NCBI GenBank assembly: GCA_017455685.1
Contig: JAFSZH010000034.1
Location: 1-42,561 of the forward strand
Reading direction: 5' to 3'
DNA: 42,561 bases
Source of the DNA: Oscillospiraceae bacterium
GTDB taxonomy: Bacteria; Bacillota; Clostridia; Oscillospirales; Oscillospiraceae
Positions within the stretch are counted from its first letter, which is position 1. The number at the start of each line of letters is the position of its first letter. Made by a program: the position numbers and the translations under genes. Below the pieces are notes generated by a model. It made no database searches. It had not been told where the DNA came from and worked only from the letters and a program-made list of their open reading frames with translations. This document shows positions 1 through 6,922 of this stretch, one piece after another.

Positions 1-9
1 AAAGAATGG

Positions 10-57
10 TATAAATAGTACAAAAGAAACCGTTCAATTCATTATTATTACGGAGGT
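10..57 (+). promoter_or_regulatory. Partial promoter and ribosome binding site of fba
   Basis: A TATAAA at 10-15 could be the -10 box. The -35 box would lie before the window. CGGAGGT at 51-57 is a good Shine-Dalgarno site 6 bases before the ATG at 64. Confidence 0.45.
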
Positions 58-63
58 AGAAAA

Positions 64-1029
64 ATGCCGATTGTCACTACTGCCGAGATGTTCCGCAAGG
101 CTTACGAGGGCGGCTACGCCATCGGCGCGTTCAACGTCAACAACATGGAGATCGTCCTGGGCATCACCGAGGCCGCCGCGGAGGTCAAGGCCCCTGTAAT
201 CCTGCAGTTCTCCAAGGGCGCGAGAGCTTACGCTAACCACACCTATCTTATGAAGCTGGTGGAGGCCGCCGAGGCCGAGACCGGTCTGCCCATCGCCCTG
301 CACCTGGACCACGGCGACAGCTTCGAGCTGTGCAAGAGCTGCGTGGACGGGGGCTTCACCTCTGTGATGATCGACGCCAGCAGCAAGTCCTTTGAGGACA
401 ACATCGCCCTGACCCGCAAGGTGGTGGAGTACGCCCACGACCACGGCGTGGTGGTGGAGGCCGAGCTGGGCACCCTGGCCGGCGTGGAGGACGACGTGAA
501 AGTGGCCGCCGAGGACAGCAGCTATACCCGTCCCGAAGAGGTGGAAGAGTTTGTGACCCGCACCGGCTGCGACTCCCTGGCCATCGCCATCGGCACCAGC
601 CACGGCGCGTATAAATTCACTGCCGCCCAGTGTACCCGCAACGCCGAAGGGATCCTGGTGCCGCCTCCCCTGCGCTTCGATGTACTGGAAGAGGTAAGCA
701 AGCGCCTGCCCGGCTTCCCCATCGTGCTCCACGGCGCCTCCAGCGTGCCCCAGGAGTTTGTGAAGATCATCAACCAGTACGGCGGCCGGATGCCCGACGC
801 CGTCGGTATTCCGGAGGAACAGCTGCGCAAGGCCGCCTCCATGGCCGTATGCAAGATCAACATCGACTCAGACCTGCGGCTGTCCTTCACCGCCATGATC
901 CGCAAGCACATGGCCGAGCATCCGGACCATTTCGATCCCCGTCAGTACCTGACCGACGCCCGCAGCGCCCTGCGCGCCATGGTCCGCCACAAGATCGTGG
1001 ACGTGCTTGGCTGCGACGGGAAGGCATAA
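64..1029 (+). CDS. fba: Class II fructose-bisphosphate aldolase
   Basis: Zinc-dependent cytosolic enzyme that reversibly cleaves fructose 1,6-bisphosphate into dihydroxyacetone phosphate and glyceraldehyde 3-phosphate in glycolysis and gluconeogenesis. The 321-residue product is full length for the family and forms one TIM barrel. Visible signatures are LHLDHGDSFE near residue 80 (catalytic Asp and zinc-ligand His), EAELGTLAG followed by an ED pair, GTSHGAYKF near 180 (second zinc His), LHGASSVP near 222 (third zinc His) and the phosphate-binding stretch KINIDSDLR. The ATG at 64 has a clear ribosome binding site. Aldolases of the related tagatose or ketose-bisphosphate subgroup share these motifs, so substrate preference is not proven, but the YANHTYL and GAYKF stretches fit the glycolytic form. 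A GC hairpin at 1047-1072 separates it from the next gene. Confidence 0.93.
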   Translation: MPIVTTAEMFRKAYEGGYAIGAFNVNNMEIVLGITEAAAEVKAPVILQFSKGARAYANHTYLMKLVEAAEAETGLPIALHLDHGDSFELCKSCVDGGFTSVMIDASSKSFEDNIALTRKVVEYAHDHGVVVEAELGTLAGVEDDVKVAAEDSSYTRPEEVEEFVTRTGCDSLAIAIGTSHGAYKFTAAQCTRNAEGILVPPPLRFDVLEEVSKRLPGFPIVLHGASSVPQEFVKIINQYGGRMPDAVGIPEEQLRKAASMAVCKINIDSDLRLSFTAMIRKHMAEHPDHFDPRQYLTDARSALRAMVRHKIVDVLGCDGKA

Positions 1030-1046
1030 GCATTTTATTGACGTAG

Positions 1047-1072
1047 AGGGCCGGGGCGATTGCCCCGGCCCT
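1047..1072 (+). terminator. GC hairpin after fba
   Basis: An 11-bp perfect stem (AGGGCCGGGGC with its complement) closes a GATT loop. There is no T-run, so it may be a weak terminator or an mRNA 3'-end stabiliser that lowers expression of the next gene, whose start is only 17 bases on. Confidence 0.5.
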
Positions 1073-1088
1073 TACAAAAGGAGCACCT

Positions 1089-1772
1089 ATGCAATTCAAC
1101 GGTTTTACCCAGGAGACCAGCGACTTCCTCTGGGATCTGGCGTTCCACAACGAGCGCCCCTGGTTCATGGAGCACCGGGAGCAGTTCCTCCGTGTGCTGA
1201 AGGAGCCCTTCGACGCCCTGGGCCGGGAGACTCTGGAACTGATGCGCCAAAAGTATCCCGACTGGCCGCTGCAGCTCCACATTTCCCGGATCTACCGGGA
1301 CGCCCGGCGGCTCTTTGGCCGGGGCCCCTACAAGGACCATCTGTGGTTCACCATCTGGAGCGGGGTGGAGAAGCGGGACAGCCCCGCCTTCTGGTTTGAG
1401 ATCTCCGCCTCCGGTTACGAGTACGGCGGCGGGTTCTTCGACGCCCTGCCGGAGGAGATGGAGGCCTACCGGGCCTATATCCGGGAAAACCCGGAGGAGG
1501 TCTCCCGGCTGATGCGCAGGATCAACCGGCTGGAGGAGTTTCATCTGGTGGGTCCGGACTATAAGCGGCCCAAGGGGGACGTGGGGGAGCTGCTGAACCC
1601 CTGGTACAACAAAAAATGGGTGGGTGTGTCCGCCGCCTTTGATTTCGGCGGGGACGTGCTGAAGCCGGAACTCCCGGCCATCCTGGCGGAAAAGTATGAG
1701 GAGCTGATGCCCCTGTATCTCTTCCTCCGGCAGTTCCGCCGGGAGGAACAGGAGAACTTCTCCGACCGATAA
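1089..1772 (+). CDS. DUF2461 family protein
   Basis: The 227-residue product matches the DUF2461 (TIGR02453) family of uncharacterised cytosolic proteins. The family pattern is visible: FNGF near the start, then HNERPWFMEHREQF at about residues 18-31, a PF..L segment, the central HISRIYRDARRLFGRGPYKDH block at about 58-80, and FWFEIS near 100. It is soluble, without signal or membrane segments. The biochemical role of the family is not established. AAAGGAG at 1077-1083 places the start at ATG 1089. It follows fba by 59 bases across a hairpin, so it may be read through from fba. A strong hairpin with a weak T-tract ends it. Confidence 0.85.
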   Translation: MQFNGFTQETSDFLWDLAFHNERPWFMEHREQFLRVLKEPFDALGRETLELMRQKYPDWPLQLHISRIYRDARRLFGRGPYKDHLWFTIWSGVEKRDSPAFWFEISASGYEYGGGFFDALPEEMEAYRAYIRENPEEVSRLMRRINRLEEFHLVGPDYKRPKGDVGELLNPWYNKKWVGVSAAFDFGGDVLKPELPAILAEKYEELMPLYLFLRQFRREEQENFSDR

Positions 1773-1787
1773 AGCCTGAAATATGGG

Positions 1788-1830
1788 AAGCCCCTTTCTT
1801 TCCTCGGGAAAAGAAAGGGGCTTTCCTTTA
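1788..1830 (+). terminator. Intrinsic terminator after the DUF2461 gene
   Basis: A 13-bp stem (AAGCCCCTTTCTT at 1788-1800 with AAGAAAGGGGCTT at 1811-1823) with a 10-base loop, followed by TCCTTTATT. It ends the plus-strand transcript just before the convergent gene at 1831-2121. Confidence 0.75.
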
Positions 1831-2121
1831 TTACGCGCCCCGCCCTCCGGCGGCATCCAAAAACTGCCAGAGCACCCAGCGGTGGCAGCGGACGTTGTAG
1901 CGCAGCTCAAAGAGCCGTTCCCGCCCGGCGATCTCGGCGGTGCAGACGAAGCGGAAGGTCTCTACGCCGAAATAGGGGATCTCCACCGTATCCCGGACAC
2001 GGCGGATGCGGACGGTGTGCAGCTCGCCGTCCCGCCCACGTACCCGGAACCGGACCGGACAGACCTCCCCCTCGGCGGAGCAGGTGGAGATCATTTCCAC
2101 AGGAACATTCAGCGCGTTCAT
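1831..2121 (-). CDS. Small uncharacterised protein divergent from LexA-like repressor
   Basis: A 96-residue soluble protein that I cannot place in a named family. It is predicted to be mostly beta strand, with alternating charged and hydrophobic residues (VRFRVRGRDGELHTVRI) and ends in an aromatic stretch (FELRYNVRCHRWVLWQFL). It has three cysteines and no signal peptide or membrane segment. AAAGGAGGCGG lies just before the ATG at 2121, and a consensus-like promoter (2167-2195) precedes it. That promoter contains a palindrome also found beside the promoter of the divergent S24 repressor, so the two genes are probably controlled together. If the repressor is SOS-like, this protein may be damage-inducible; that is inference. 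Confidence 0.75.
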   Translation of the reverse strand: MNALNVPVEMISTCSAEGEVCPVRFRVRGRDGELHTVRIRRVRDTVEIPYFGVETFRFVCTAEIAGRERLFELRYNVRCHRWVLWQFLDAAGGRGA

Positions 2122-2142
2122 CCCAGGCCGCCTCCTTTAAAA

Positions 2143-2218
2143 TTCGCTTAACAAGCTAATGATTGCATTATAAATCGCTTATTAAGACAAATCAAGCGGG
2201 AAATTTCGCTTATTAAGA
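2143..2218. promoter_or_regulatory. Three phased CGCTTA-type operators
   Basis: The motif CGCTTA followed by an inverted half occurs at 2145, 2176 and 2207, exactly 31 bases apart. Sites two and three read CGCTTATTAAGA and contain the perfect odd palindrome CTTA-T-TAAG. Site one reads CGCTTAACAAGC. Site two lies in the spacer of the minus-strand promoter, site three just upstream of the plus-strand -35 box, and site one in the leader of the minus-strand gene. The spacing is about three helical turns, so bound dimers would sit on one DNA face. The likely ligand is the repressor encoded at 2300-2902. Confidence 0.7.
2167..2195 (-). promoter_or_regulatory. Promoter of the 1831-2121 gene
   Basis: On the minus strand, TTGATT (2195-2190) and TATAAT (2172-2167) are separated by 17 bases. 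An operator-like palindrome fills the spacer. Confidence 0.75.
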
Positions 2219-2225
2219 GAAATTT

Positions 2226-2255
2226 TGCTTGCTATTTTTGGCAGGGTCCTATATA
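2226..2255 (+). promoter_or_regulatory. Promoter of the S24 repressor gene
   Basis: TTGCTT at 2226-2231 and TATATA at 2250-2255 with an 18-base spacer. The third operator ends 7 bases upstream of the -35 box. AAAGGAGG at 2284-2291 is the ribosome binding site. Confidence 0.6.
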
Positions 2256-2299
2256 TTGTGTTCAGAGAAAGCGATCCGGCACAAAAGGAGGCGCGGAGC

Positions 2300-2902
2300 A
2301 TGATACGAGAATTCGGAGCCCGGCTGGCCGCGGCGCGGAAGAGCGCGGGCCTGAACCAGACGGAGGTGGCCCGGCTCATGACGGAGGCGGGCTATCCGGT
2401 GCGTACCCAGGCGGTGAGCAAATGGGAGCGGGAGACCACCCTGCCCAGCGCGGTACAGCTCATCGAGCTGTGCCGCTTATATGCCATCCGGGACGTGGCG
2501 GCTTACTTCGGCCTGGCGCCGGAGGAGCTGCGTACACCGGGCCGGATCCTGCCGCTGTACCGGCTGGCGGTGTCCGCCGGCACGGGGGAGTTTTTGGACG
2601 GCTCGGACTACGACACCGTGGAGGTGGGAGAGGAGGTCTCTCCCCAGGCGGATTTCGGCGTGCGCATCGCCGGGGACAGCATGGAGCCCCGGTTTGTCAA
2701 CGGGCAGATCGTCTGGGTACACCGGCAGGATACCCTGCGCCCCGGGGAGATCGGCGTTTTCCTGTACAACGGCTCGGGCTACTGCAAGCGGCTGGAGCGC
2801 CGGAACGGGGCGACGGAGCTGGTGTCCCTGAACCCGCTGTACGCCCCCATCCGGGTCCGGGAGGAGGATGAATTCCGTCTCTTCGGCAAAGTGGTGGGCT
2901 GA
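2300..2902 (+). CDS. LexA-like HTH/S24 repressor
   Basis: A 200-residue transcriptional regulator with an N-terminal XRE-type helix-turn-helix (about residues 1-65, with QTEVARLM and TQAVSKWERE) and a C-terminal S24 LexA/CI-type peptidase fold (about 85-200). The catalytic Ser is Ser127 in GDSMEP, the general-base Lys is Lys163 in GYCKRL, and a LexA-type Ala-Gly cleavage site is present as SAGTG (Ala93-Gly94). It therefore looks able to cleave itself, as SOS or prophage repressors do. I start it at ATG 2300, which has a consensus ribosome binding site; upstream in-frame codons lie in the promoter. It is not housekeeping LexA, whose HTH is winged. Self-regulation through the operators at 2143-2218 is likely. 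No prophage genes are nearby. Confidence 0.88.
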   Translation: MIREFGARLAAARKSAGLNQTEVARLMTEAGYPVRTQAVSKWERETTLPSAVQLIELCRLYAIRDVAAYFGLAPEELRTPGRILPLYRLAVSAGTGEFLDGSDYDTVEVGEEVSPQADFGVRIAGDSMEPRFVNGQIVWVHRQDTLRPGEIGVFLYNGSGYCKRLERRNGATELVSLNPLYAPIRVREEDEFRLFGKVVG

Positions 2903-2911
2903 GCGTTTGTC

Positions 2912-2940
2912 TTGCAATCCCCCTGCCGGTCGGATATAAT
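2912..2940 (+). promoter_or_regulatory. Promoter of the PAP2-barstar gene
   Basis: TTGCAA at 2912-2917 and TATAAT at 2935-2940 with a 17-base spacer, only 10 bases after the preceding stop codon. GGGAGG at 2966-2971 is the ribosome binding site. Confidence 0.75.
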
Positions 2941-2980
2941 AAAGAAACATGAAACAAATGGTTTTGGGAGGATATGACTG

Positions 2981-4081
2981 ATGATCGGTTTCCTGGCCGC
3001 CGTACAGACCACGGCCATCGCCGCCTGGCTGAACTCGGCGTTCGCGGGCTTTGATGAGAGCGTGGCCATTGCCGTCCACAAGCTCTATGAGCTGGCCCCC
3101 GGCTTTTTCACCCCGTTCCTCACGCTGGTCACCTGGATGGGCAAGGGCGGTATTTTTCTGATCCTGCTGTCCTTTGCGCTGATGTATTTCCGGCGTACCC
3201 GGCGGCTGGGCGTCACCATGCTGCTGGCTATTTCCATCGGCGCGCTGATCACCAACCTGACGGTAAAGCCCCTGGTAGCCCGGCCTCGGCCCTATACCTG
3301 GGACGGCAGCGTGTTCCAGCAGTTCTGGATCCAGCTGGGCAAGCACACCGAGAGCGATAAGAGCTTCCCCTCCGGCCACATGACCGCGGCCATGGCCGCC
3401 TCCACGGCGGTATTTCTCCGGGGCAAGCGGCGCATCAGCTGGACGGCTTTCTTCTTCGCCCTCTTCATGGGCATTTCCCGGATCTATCTGAGCGTGCACT
3501 ACACCACCGATGTGCTGGGCGGCGTGATCACCGGCGGCATCGGCGGGATCCTGGGCTACTGGATCTCCGGCTTCATCCCCGAGGGCTTCTTCCGGGGTGA
3601 TGTGAAGGACCTGATGCCCGGCAGCCGGAAGCACGGCCGCCACGAGGCCAAGCCCGTCGAGCGGGAAAAGCCTGAAGAAGAGGAGCGCCGGGAGGTCGTC
3701 ATCGACGGGGAGAACTTCTCCGACCTGGCCGGCTTCTACGCCGAGGCGTCCCGGGTGCTGGGCAGCCCGGAGGACCGGCCCATCCGGACCCTGGACGGCT
3801 TGAACGACATCCTCCGGGGCGGCTTCGGAGAGCACGAAGTCTATGAGCCACTGGAGATCCGATGGAAAAACGCCGACAAGAGCCGGGAGGACCTGGGCTA
3901 TGAGGCCACGGCCCGCTACTTCGAGAGCGTGCTGGAGCGCTGCCACCCCGACAACCGGGAGAAGGTGGGAAAGCGGCTGGCCGCCGCCCGGGAGGGAAAA
4001 GGCCCCACGCTGTTCGATCTGATCCTGTCGGTGATGCGCCGGACCGATTCCGGCCACGATTGCACCGTAGTATTGGAGTAA
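2981..4081 (+). CDS. PAP2 membrane phosphatase fused to a barstar-like domain
   Basis: A 366-residue two-part protein. Residues about 1-205 form a multi-span PAP2 (lipid or undecaprenyl-pyrophosphate type) phosphatase with all three motifs: K96...RPRPY, SFPSGH at 128-133 and SRIYLSVHYTTD at 166-177. These act at the outer face of the membrane on lipid phosphates. A charged linker (about 206-237, rich in Arg, Lys and Glu) leads to residues 238-366, which resemble barstar, the barnase inhibitor: a VIDGENF start, TLDGLNDIL at 270-278 (the two Asp match barstar Asp35 and Asp39, which bind barnase) and a final C-T-V-V-L strand. The tail should be cytoplasmic. The phosphatase assignment is firm; the barstar assignment is by eye but covers start, core helix and last strand. 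It has its own promoter. Confidence 0.85.
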   Translation: MIGFLAAVQTTAIAAWLNSAFAGFDESVAIAVHKLYELAPGFFTPFLTLVTWMGKGGIFLILLSFALMYFRRTRRLGVTMLLAISIGALITNLTVKPLVARPRPYTWDGSVFQQFWIQLGKHTESDKSFPSGHMTAAMAASTAVFLRGKRRISWTAFFFALFMGISRIYLSVHYTTDVLGGVITGGIGGILGYWISGFIPEGFFRGDVKDLMPGSRKHGRHEAKPVEREKPEEEERREVVIDGENFSDLAGFYAEASRVLGSPEDRPIRTLDGLNDILRGGFGEHEVYEPLEIRWKNADKSREDLGYEATARYFESVLERCHPDNREKVGKRLAAAREGKGPTLFDLILSVMRRTDSGHDCTVVLE

Positions 4082-4104
4082 TATAGTTGACATAATATTA
4101 TGCA

Positions 4105-4139
4105 GCAAGAGCGCCGCTGGGGTTCAGCGGCGCTCTTGC
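4105..4139. terminator. Long perfect hairpin between convergent genes
   Basis: A 15-bp perfect stem (GCAAGAGCGCCGCTG) with a GGGTT loop between the convergent PAP2 and murQ genes. Neither side has a good T-run, so it is probably a weak bidirectional terminator or 3'-end stabiliser. Confidence 0.6.
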
Positions 4140-4155
4140 CATATACAGTATGTCT

Positions 4156-4959
4156 TTATTCCCGTTCCGCCAGAAGCCGGTCCACGGCCTGGCTCACGCT
4201 CTCTCCTGAGGCCAGAGCGGCCTCGGCTTCCGCCTCGCTGCAGCCGGTGAGTTCCACGATCATTGAGCAGGCCCGCCGAACCAGCTTGGCGTTGGTGGGG
4301 CGCATGTCCACCATGAGATTGGAGCGCACCTTGCCCAGCTTCACCATGGCGGCGGTGCTGATCATGTTCAAAATCATTTTCTGGGCGTTCCCGGCCTTCA
4401 GACGGGTGGAACCGGTGAGGACCTCGGGGCCGGTGTCCGCCTCTATTGCCACGTCGGCCAGCTGCCCGATCAGGGAGCCGGGGTTGCAGGCCACGGCGGC
4501 GGTCTTTGCTCCCGCGGATCGGGCGTACCGGAGCCCCTCGGCCACATAGGGGGTACTGCCGCTGGCCGCTATGCCGATCACCAGATCTCCCGCCGAGCAG
4601 CCCCGCTCCGCCAGCCGCCGGGCGGCCAGAGCGGGATCGTCCTCATCGGCAGTGAGAAAGCGCATATCCTTCTCCGCCGGCAGGGCGATGACGACGTCCT
4701 CCGCCAGACTGAAGGTGGGAGGCATCTCCGCCGCGTCCAGCAGCGCCAGCCCGCCGCTGGTCCCGGCACCCAGATAAAAGACCCGGCCGCCGGCGCGAAG
4801 GACCTCCGCGTACAGATCCGAGAGGGCGGCAATTTCCGGGAGACATGCCTCCACGGCCCGGACCGCATTTTCGTTTTCCTCGTTCATCAACCGGAGGATC
4901 TCCTTCGTGCCCATGTCGCTCAGGCCCATGGACCGGGGGTTCCTGCTCTCCGTTCCCAT
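4156..4959 (-). CDS. murQ: N-acetylmuramic acid 6-phosphate etherase
   Basis: Cytosolic enzyme that removes the lactyl ether from MurNAc 6-phosphate to give GlcNAc 6-phosphate and D-lactate, recycling cell-wall sugars. The 267-residue product opens with the family's TESRNP...LSDMGTKEILRLMNEEN, then a SIS sugar-phosphate isomerase fold: GAGTSGGLALLDAAE (Glu of the active site), IAASGSTPYV, and the strongly conserved block TGSTRLKAGNAQKMILNM followed by KVRSNLMVDM. It is about 30 residues shorter than E. coli MurQ, mostly between the first motif and the second Glu/Asp-rich loop. The start at 4959 uses GGAGG overlapping the end of the upstream lyase gene, from which it is 4 bases away. No MurNAc PTS gene lies beside it. 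Confidence 0.92.
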   Translation of the reverse strand: MGTESRNPRSMGLSDMGTKEILRLMNEENENAVRAVEACLPEIAALSDLYAEVLRAGGRVFYLGAGTSGGLALLDAAEMPPTFSLAEDVVIALPAEKDMRFLTADEDDPALAARRLAERGCSAGDLVIGIAASGSTPYVAEGLRYARSAGAKTAAVACNPGSLIGQLADVAIEADTGPEVLTGSTRLKAGNAQKMILNMISTAAMVKLGKVRSNLMVDMRPTNAKLVRRACSMIVELTGCSEAEAEAALASGESVSQAVDRLLAERE

Positions 4960-4963
4960 GGAT

Positions 4964-6004
4964 TCAGGCCTCCTCCCGGGCCGGCACAGCGCACAGCAGC
5001 GCCTCGATCTGTTCGGGGGAGGTGGCCCAGCTGGTGCAGAAGCGCACCGCCGTGCTGTCCTCGCCCATCTTCTGCCAGACGCTGAAGCTGAAATCCTCCC
5101 GAAGTGCCTCCACCGCGCTGTCGGGCAGGATGGGGAACTGCTGGTTGGTAGGGGACTCCACCAGGAAGTCCCAACCCTTTTCGCGCAGCCCGTCCCGGAG
5201 CTCCATGGCCAGCTCCACCTCATGTCGGGCGATCTCCTCATAGAGGCCGTCCTCCAGCAGGGCCAGGAACTGGACCCCCAACAGCCGGCCCTTGGCCAGC
5301 ATGCCGCCGTTCTGCTTGATGAGATAGCGGAAATCCTGCTGCAGCGCCGGGGAGGTGATGACCACCGCCTCTCCGAAGAGAGCGCCCAGCTTGGTGCCGC
5401 CGATGGTGAAAACATCACACAGCGCCGCCAGCTCCGACAGCGTCCAGCTCTCCTCCGACACCAGAGCGCAGCCCAGCCGGGCCCCGTCGATATACAGCGG
5501 CAGGGACCACTTTTGGCAGACCGCATAGAGCTCTTCCAGCTCTCGATGGGTATACACGGTGCCGATCTCCGTGGGCTGGGAAATGTACACCATGCCCGGC
5601 TGCACCATGTGCTCGAAGGCCTCGTTGGCAAAGTGATCCCGGCACAGAGCGTCTACCGCGGCGGCGGACAGCTTGCCGTCAACGCCGGGCAGAGTCAGCA
5701 CCTTGTGACCGGCGCTCTCAATGGCCCCGGTCTCGTGTACGGCGATGTGCCCGCTGTCTGCGGCCACCGCTCCCTGATGGGGACGCAGAGCCGAGACGAT
5801 CACGGTGCGGTTGGCCTGGGTGCCGCCCACCAGGAAGTGCACCGCCGCCTCCGGCGTGCCGCACAGGGAACGGATCAGTTCCCGGGCTCTTTCACAGTAC
5901 TCATCCTCTCCGTAGCCGGGGGTCTGGACGGCGTTGGTGTCCGCCAGCGCCCGCAGTACCCGGGGATGGGCTCCTTCCAGATAGTCGCTGTCAAATCGGA
6001 TCAT
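4964..6004 (-). CDS. Threonine aldolase-type beta-eliminating lyase
   Basis: A 346-residue PLP enzyme of the low-specificity threonine aldolase / aromatic amino acid beta-eliminating lyase family. It would cleave L-threonine or allo-threonine to glycine and acetaldehyde. Visible are the N-terminal FDSDYLEGAHPRVL, GGTQANRTV near residue 60, the PLP-ring region HIAVHETGAIE near 86-96, the YIDGARLG aspartate near 173 and the PLP lysine Lys205 in IGGTKLG. An in-frame GTG at 6010 is possible, but GAGGTG is better spaced for the ATG at 6004. It overlaps the end of the thioesterase gene and is followed at once by murQ, so all three are probably one operon. Exact amino acid substrate is uncertain. 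Confidence 0.87.
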   Translation of the reverse strand: MIRFDSDYLEGAHPRVLRALADTNAVQTPGYGEDEYCERARELIRSLCGTPEAAVHFLVGGTQANRTVIVSALRPHQGAVAADSGHIAVHETGAIESAGHKVLTLPGVDGKLSAAAVDALCRDHFANEAFEHMVQPGMVYISQPTEIGTVYTHRELEELYAVCQKWSLPLYIDGARLGCALVSEESWTLSELAALCDVFTIGGTKLGALFGEAVVITSPALQQDFRYLIKQNGGMLAKGRLLGVQFLALLEDGLYEEIARHEVELAMELRDGLREKGWDFLVESPTNQQFPILPDSAVEALREDFSFSVWQKMGEDSTAVRFCTSWATSPEQIEALLCAVPAREEA

Positions 6005-6740
6005 ATTCACACCTCGCTGAAAATGCTTCTTTGTCGTCGTGATATCCCCGGACGAACAGCGTGCCGTTCTCCAGTGCGAAGGTCAGCACTGCCCGGACTC
6101 CCAGGGGAAGTTCCTTTTTGTATTCGATCCACAGCCGCCGCAGGCGATGGGAGGAAGAGAACTCCTCCTCCAGCAGATCCCGGCACCAGCGCAGATACAG
6201 CGTGTTGTTCAGATGGCCGTTGATATCGGCCTCAGCATCGGTTACCGTGCGCTCCGTCCGCCGGGGAAGCTCCTCCGGCACAAGGGGCCGGCGCAGAGTA
6301 GCGGGCAGCTGTCCGGGCAGGGAGTGTCCGCCCTTTTCCGTGATCCAGCCGCAGTCGAGCACCATGGAACGGGTGACGACGTCCATCAGCAGCCAGGTCC
6401 CCACGGACCGGACCAGCTCCGTGCCCTCCGGGGTCATGATGCGGTAATGCCGCCAGAAGAGGCCGTGGGCCTGCTTTCCCGTGCAGGTGTCCAGATACAG
6501 CGGCGTCCCCGCAGGCACCGGCGCGAGATACTCCGTGTCGCTTCGGGCCAGAGCCCAGAAGCAGCCCCGGGCGTCCGATACCGCCCGGCCCAGCCCCAGG
6601 GTCTCGTAGTGCTCGGTGGCGATATCCTGAAAGGCGAGCGCCGTCGCCTCGGGCAGCACCCGGCCCAGCGGGTCCGCCTGCGCCGGAGAAAAAACCGTTT
6701 CTCTGCGGAATATGTCGTTTTCGATAAAATGACCTGCCAT
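5991..6740 (-). CDS. Acyl-ACP thioesterase
   Basis: A 249-residue double hot-dog protein of the FatA/bacterial acyl-ACP thioesterase family, releasing free fatty acids from acyl carrier protein in the cytosol. The first hot-dog covers about residues 5-130 (LGLGRAVSDARGCFWALARSDTEYLAPV, then TWLLMDVVTRSMV), the second about 150-249 with the diagnostic DINGHLNNTLYLRW near 193, which carries the Asn-His pair of the active site. GGGAGG sits just before the ATG at 6740. It is first in a probable operon with the threonine aldolase-like gene and murQ, a combination with no obvious pathway logic. I could not find a convincing promoter; a 12-base palindrome lies 72 bases upstream. Confidence 0.88.
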   Translation of the reverse strand: MAGHFIENDIFRRETVFSPAQADPLGRVLPEATALAFQDIATEHYETLGLGRAVSDARGCFWALARSDTEYLAPVPAGTPLYLDTCTGKQAHGLFWRHYRIMTPEGTELVRSVGTWLLMDVVTRSMVLDCGWITEKGGHSLPGQLPATLRRPLVPEELPRRTERTVTDAEADINGHLNNTLYLRWCRDLLEEEFSSSHRLRRLWIEYKKELPLGVRAVLTFALENGTLFVRGYHDDKEAFSARCEYDPI

Positions 6741-6922
6741 GGGTCCGCCTCCCGGATACGTTCAGTTCACTTCTTTGATTTTGCCAAACGGAACGGGAAA
6801 AATCAAGAGAAATCGGCGCCGATCAGTCAAATTCTGTCAGTTTGGATATTGATGTTTCGCCCGGAATGGAATAAACTGTTCCCATGAGATCGGGCCGAAA
6901 CGGGACAGAAAGGGAACGGACT
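6741..6922. promoter_or_regulatory. Divergent intergenic region with palindrome and weak promoter
   Basis: This region separates the thioesterase operon (minus) from the lipoprotein gene (plus). ATCGGCGCCGAT at 6812-6823 is a perfect 12-base palindrome. A weak plus-strand promoter, TTGATG (6849-6854) and TAAACT (6872-6877) with 17 bases between, could serve the lipoprotein gene. Confidence 0.35.

Noticed and set aside
2477-4108. A 543-codon minus-strand frame opposite the PAP2-barstar gene
   Set aside because: Antisense shadow; the plus-strand protein has clear phosphatase motifs.
4156-5631. Apparent N-terminal extension of MurQ to 491 residues
   Set aside because: The extra part is an off-frame reading of the threonine aldolase gene. 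MurQ begins at 4959 with its family N-terminus and a ribosome binding site.
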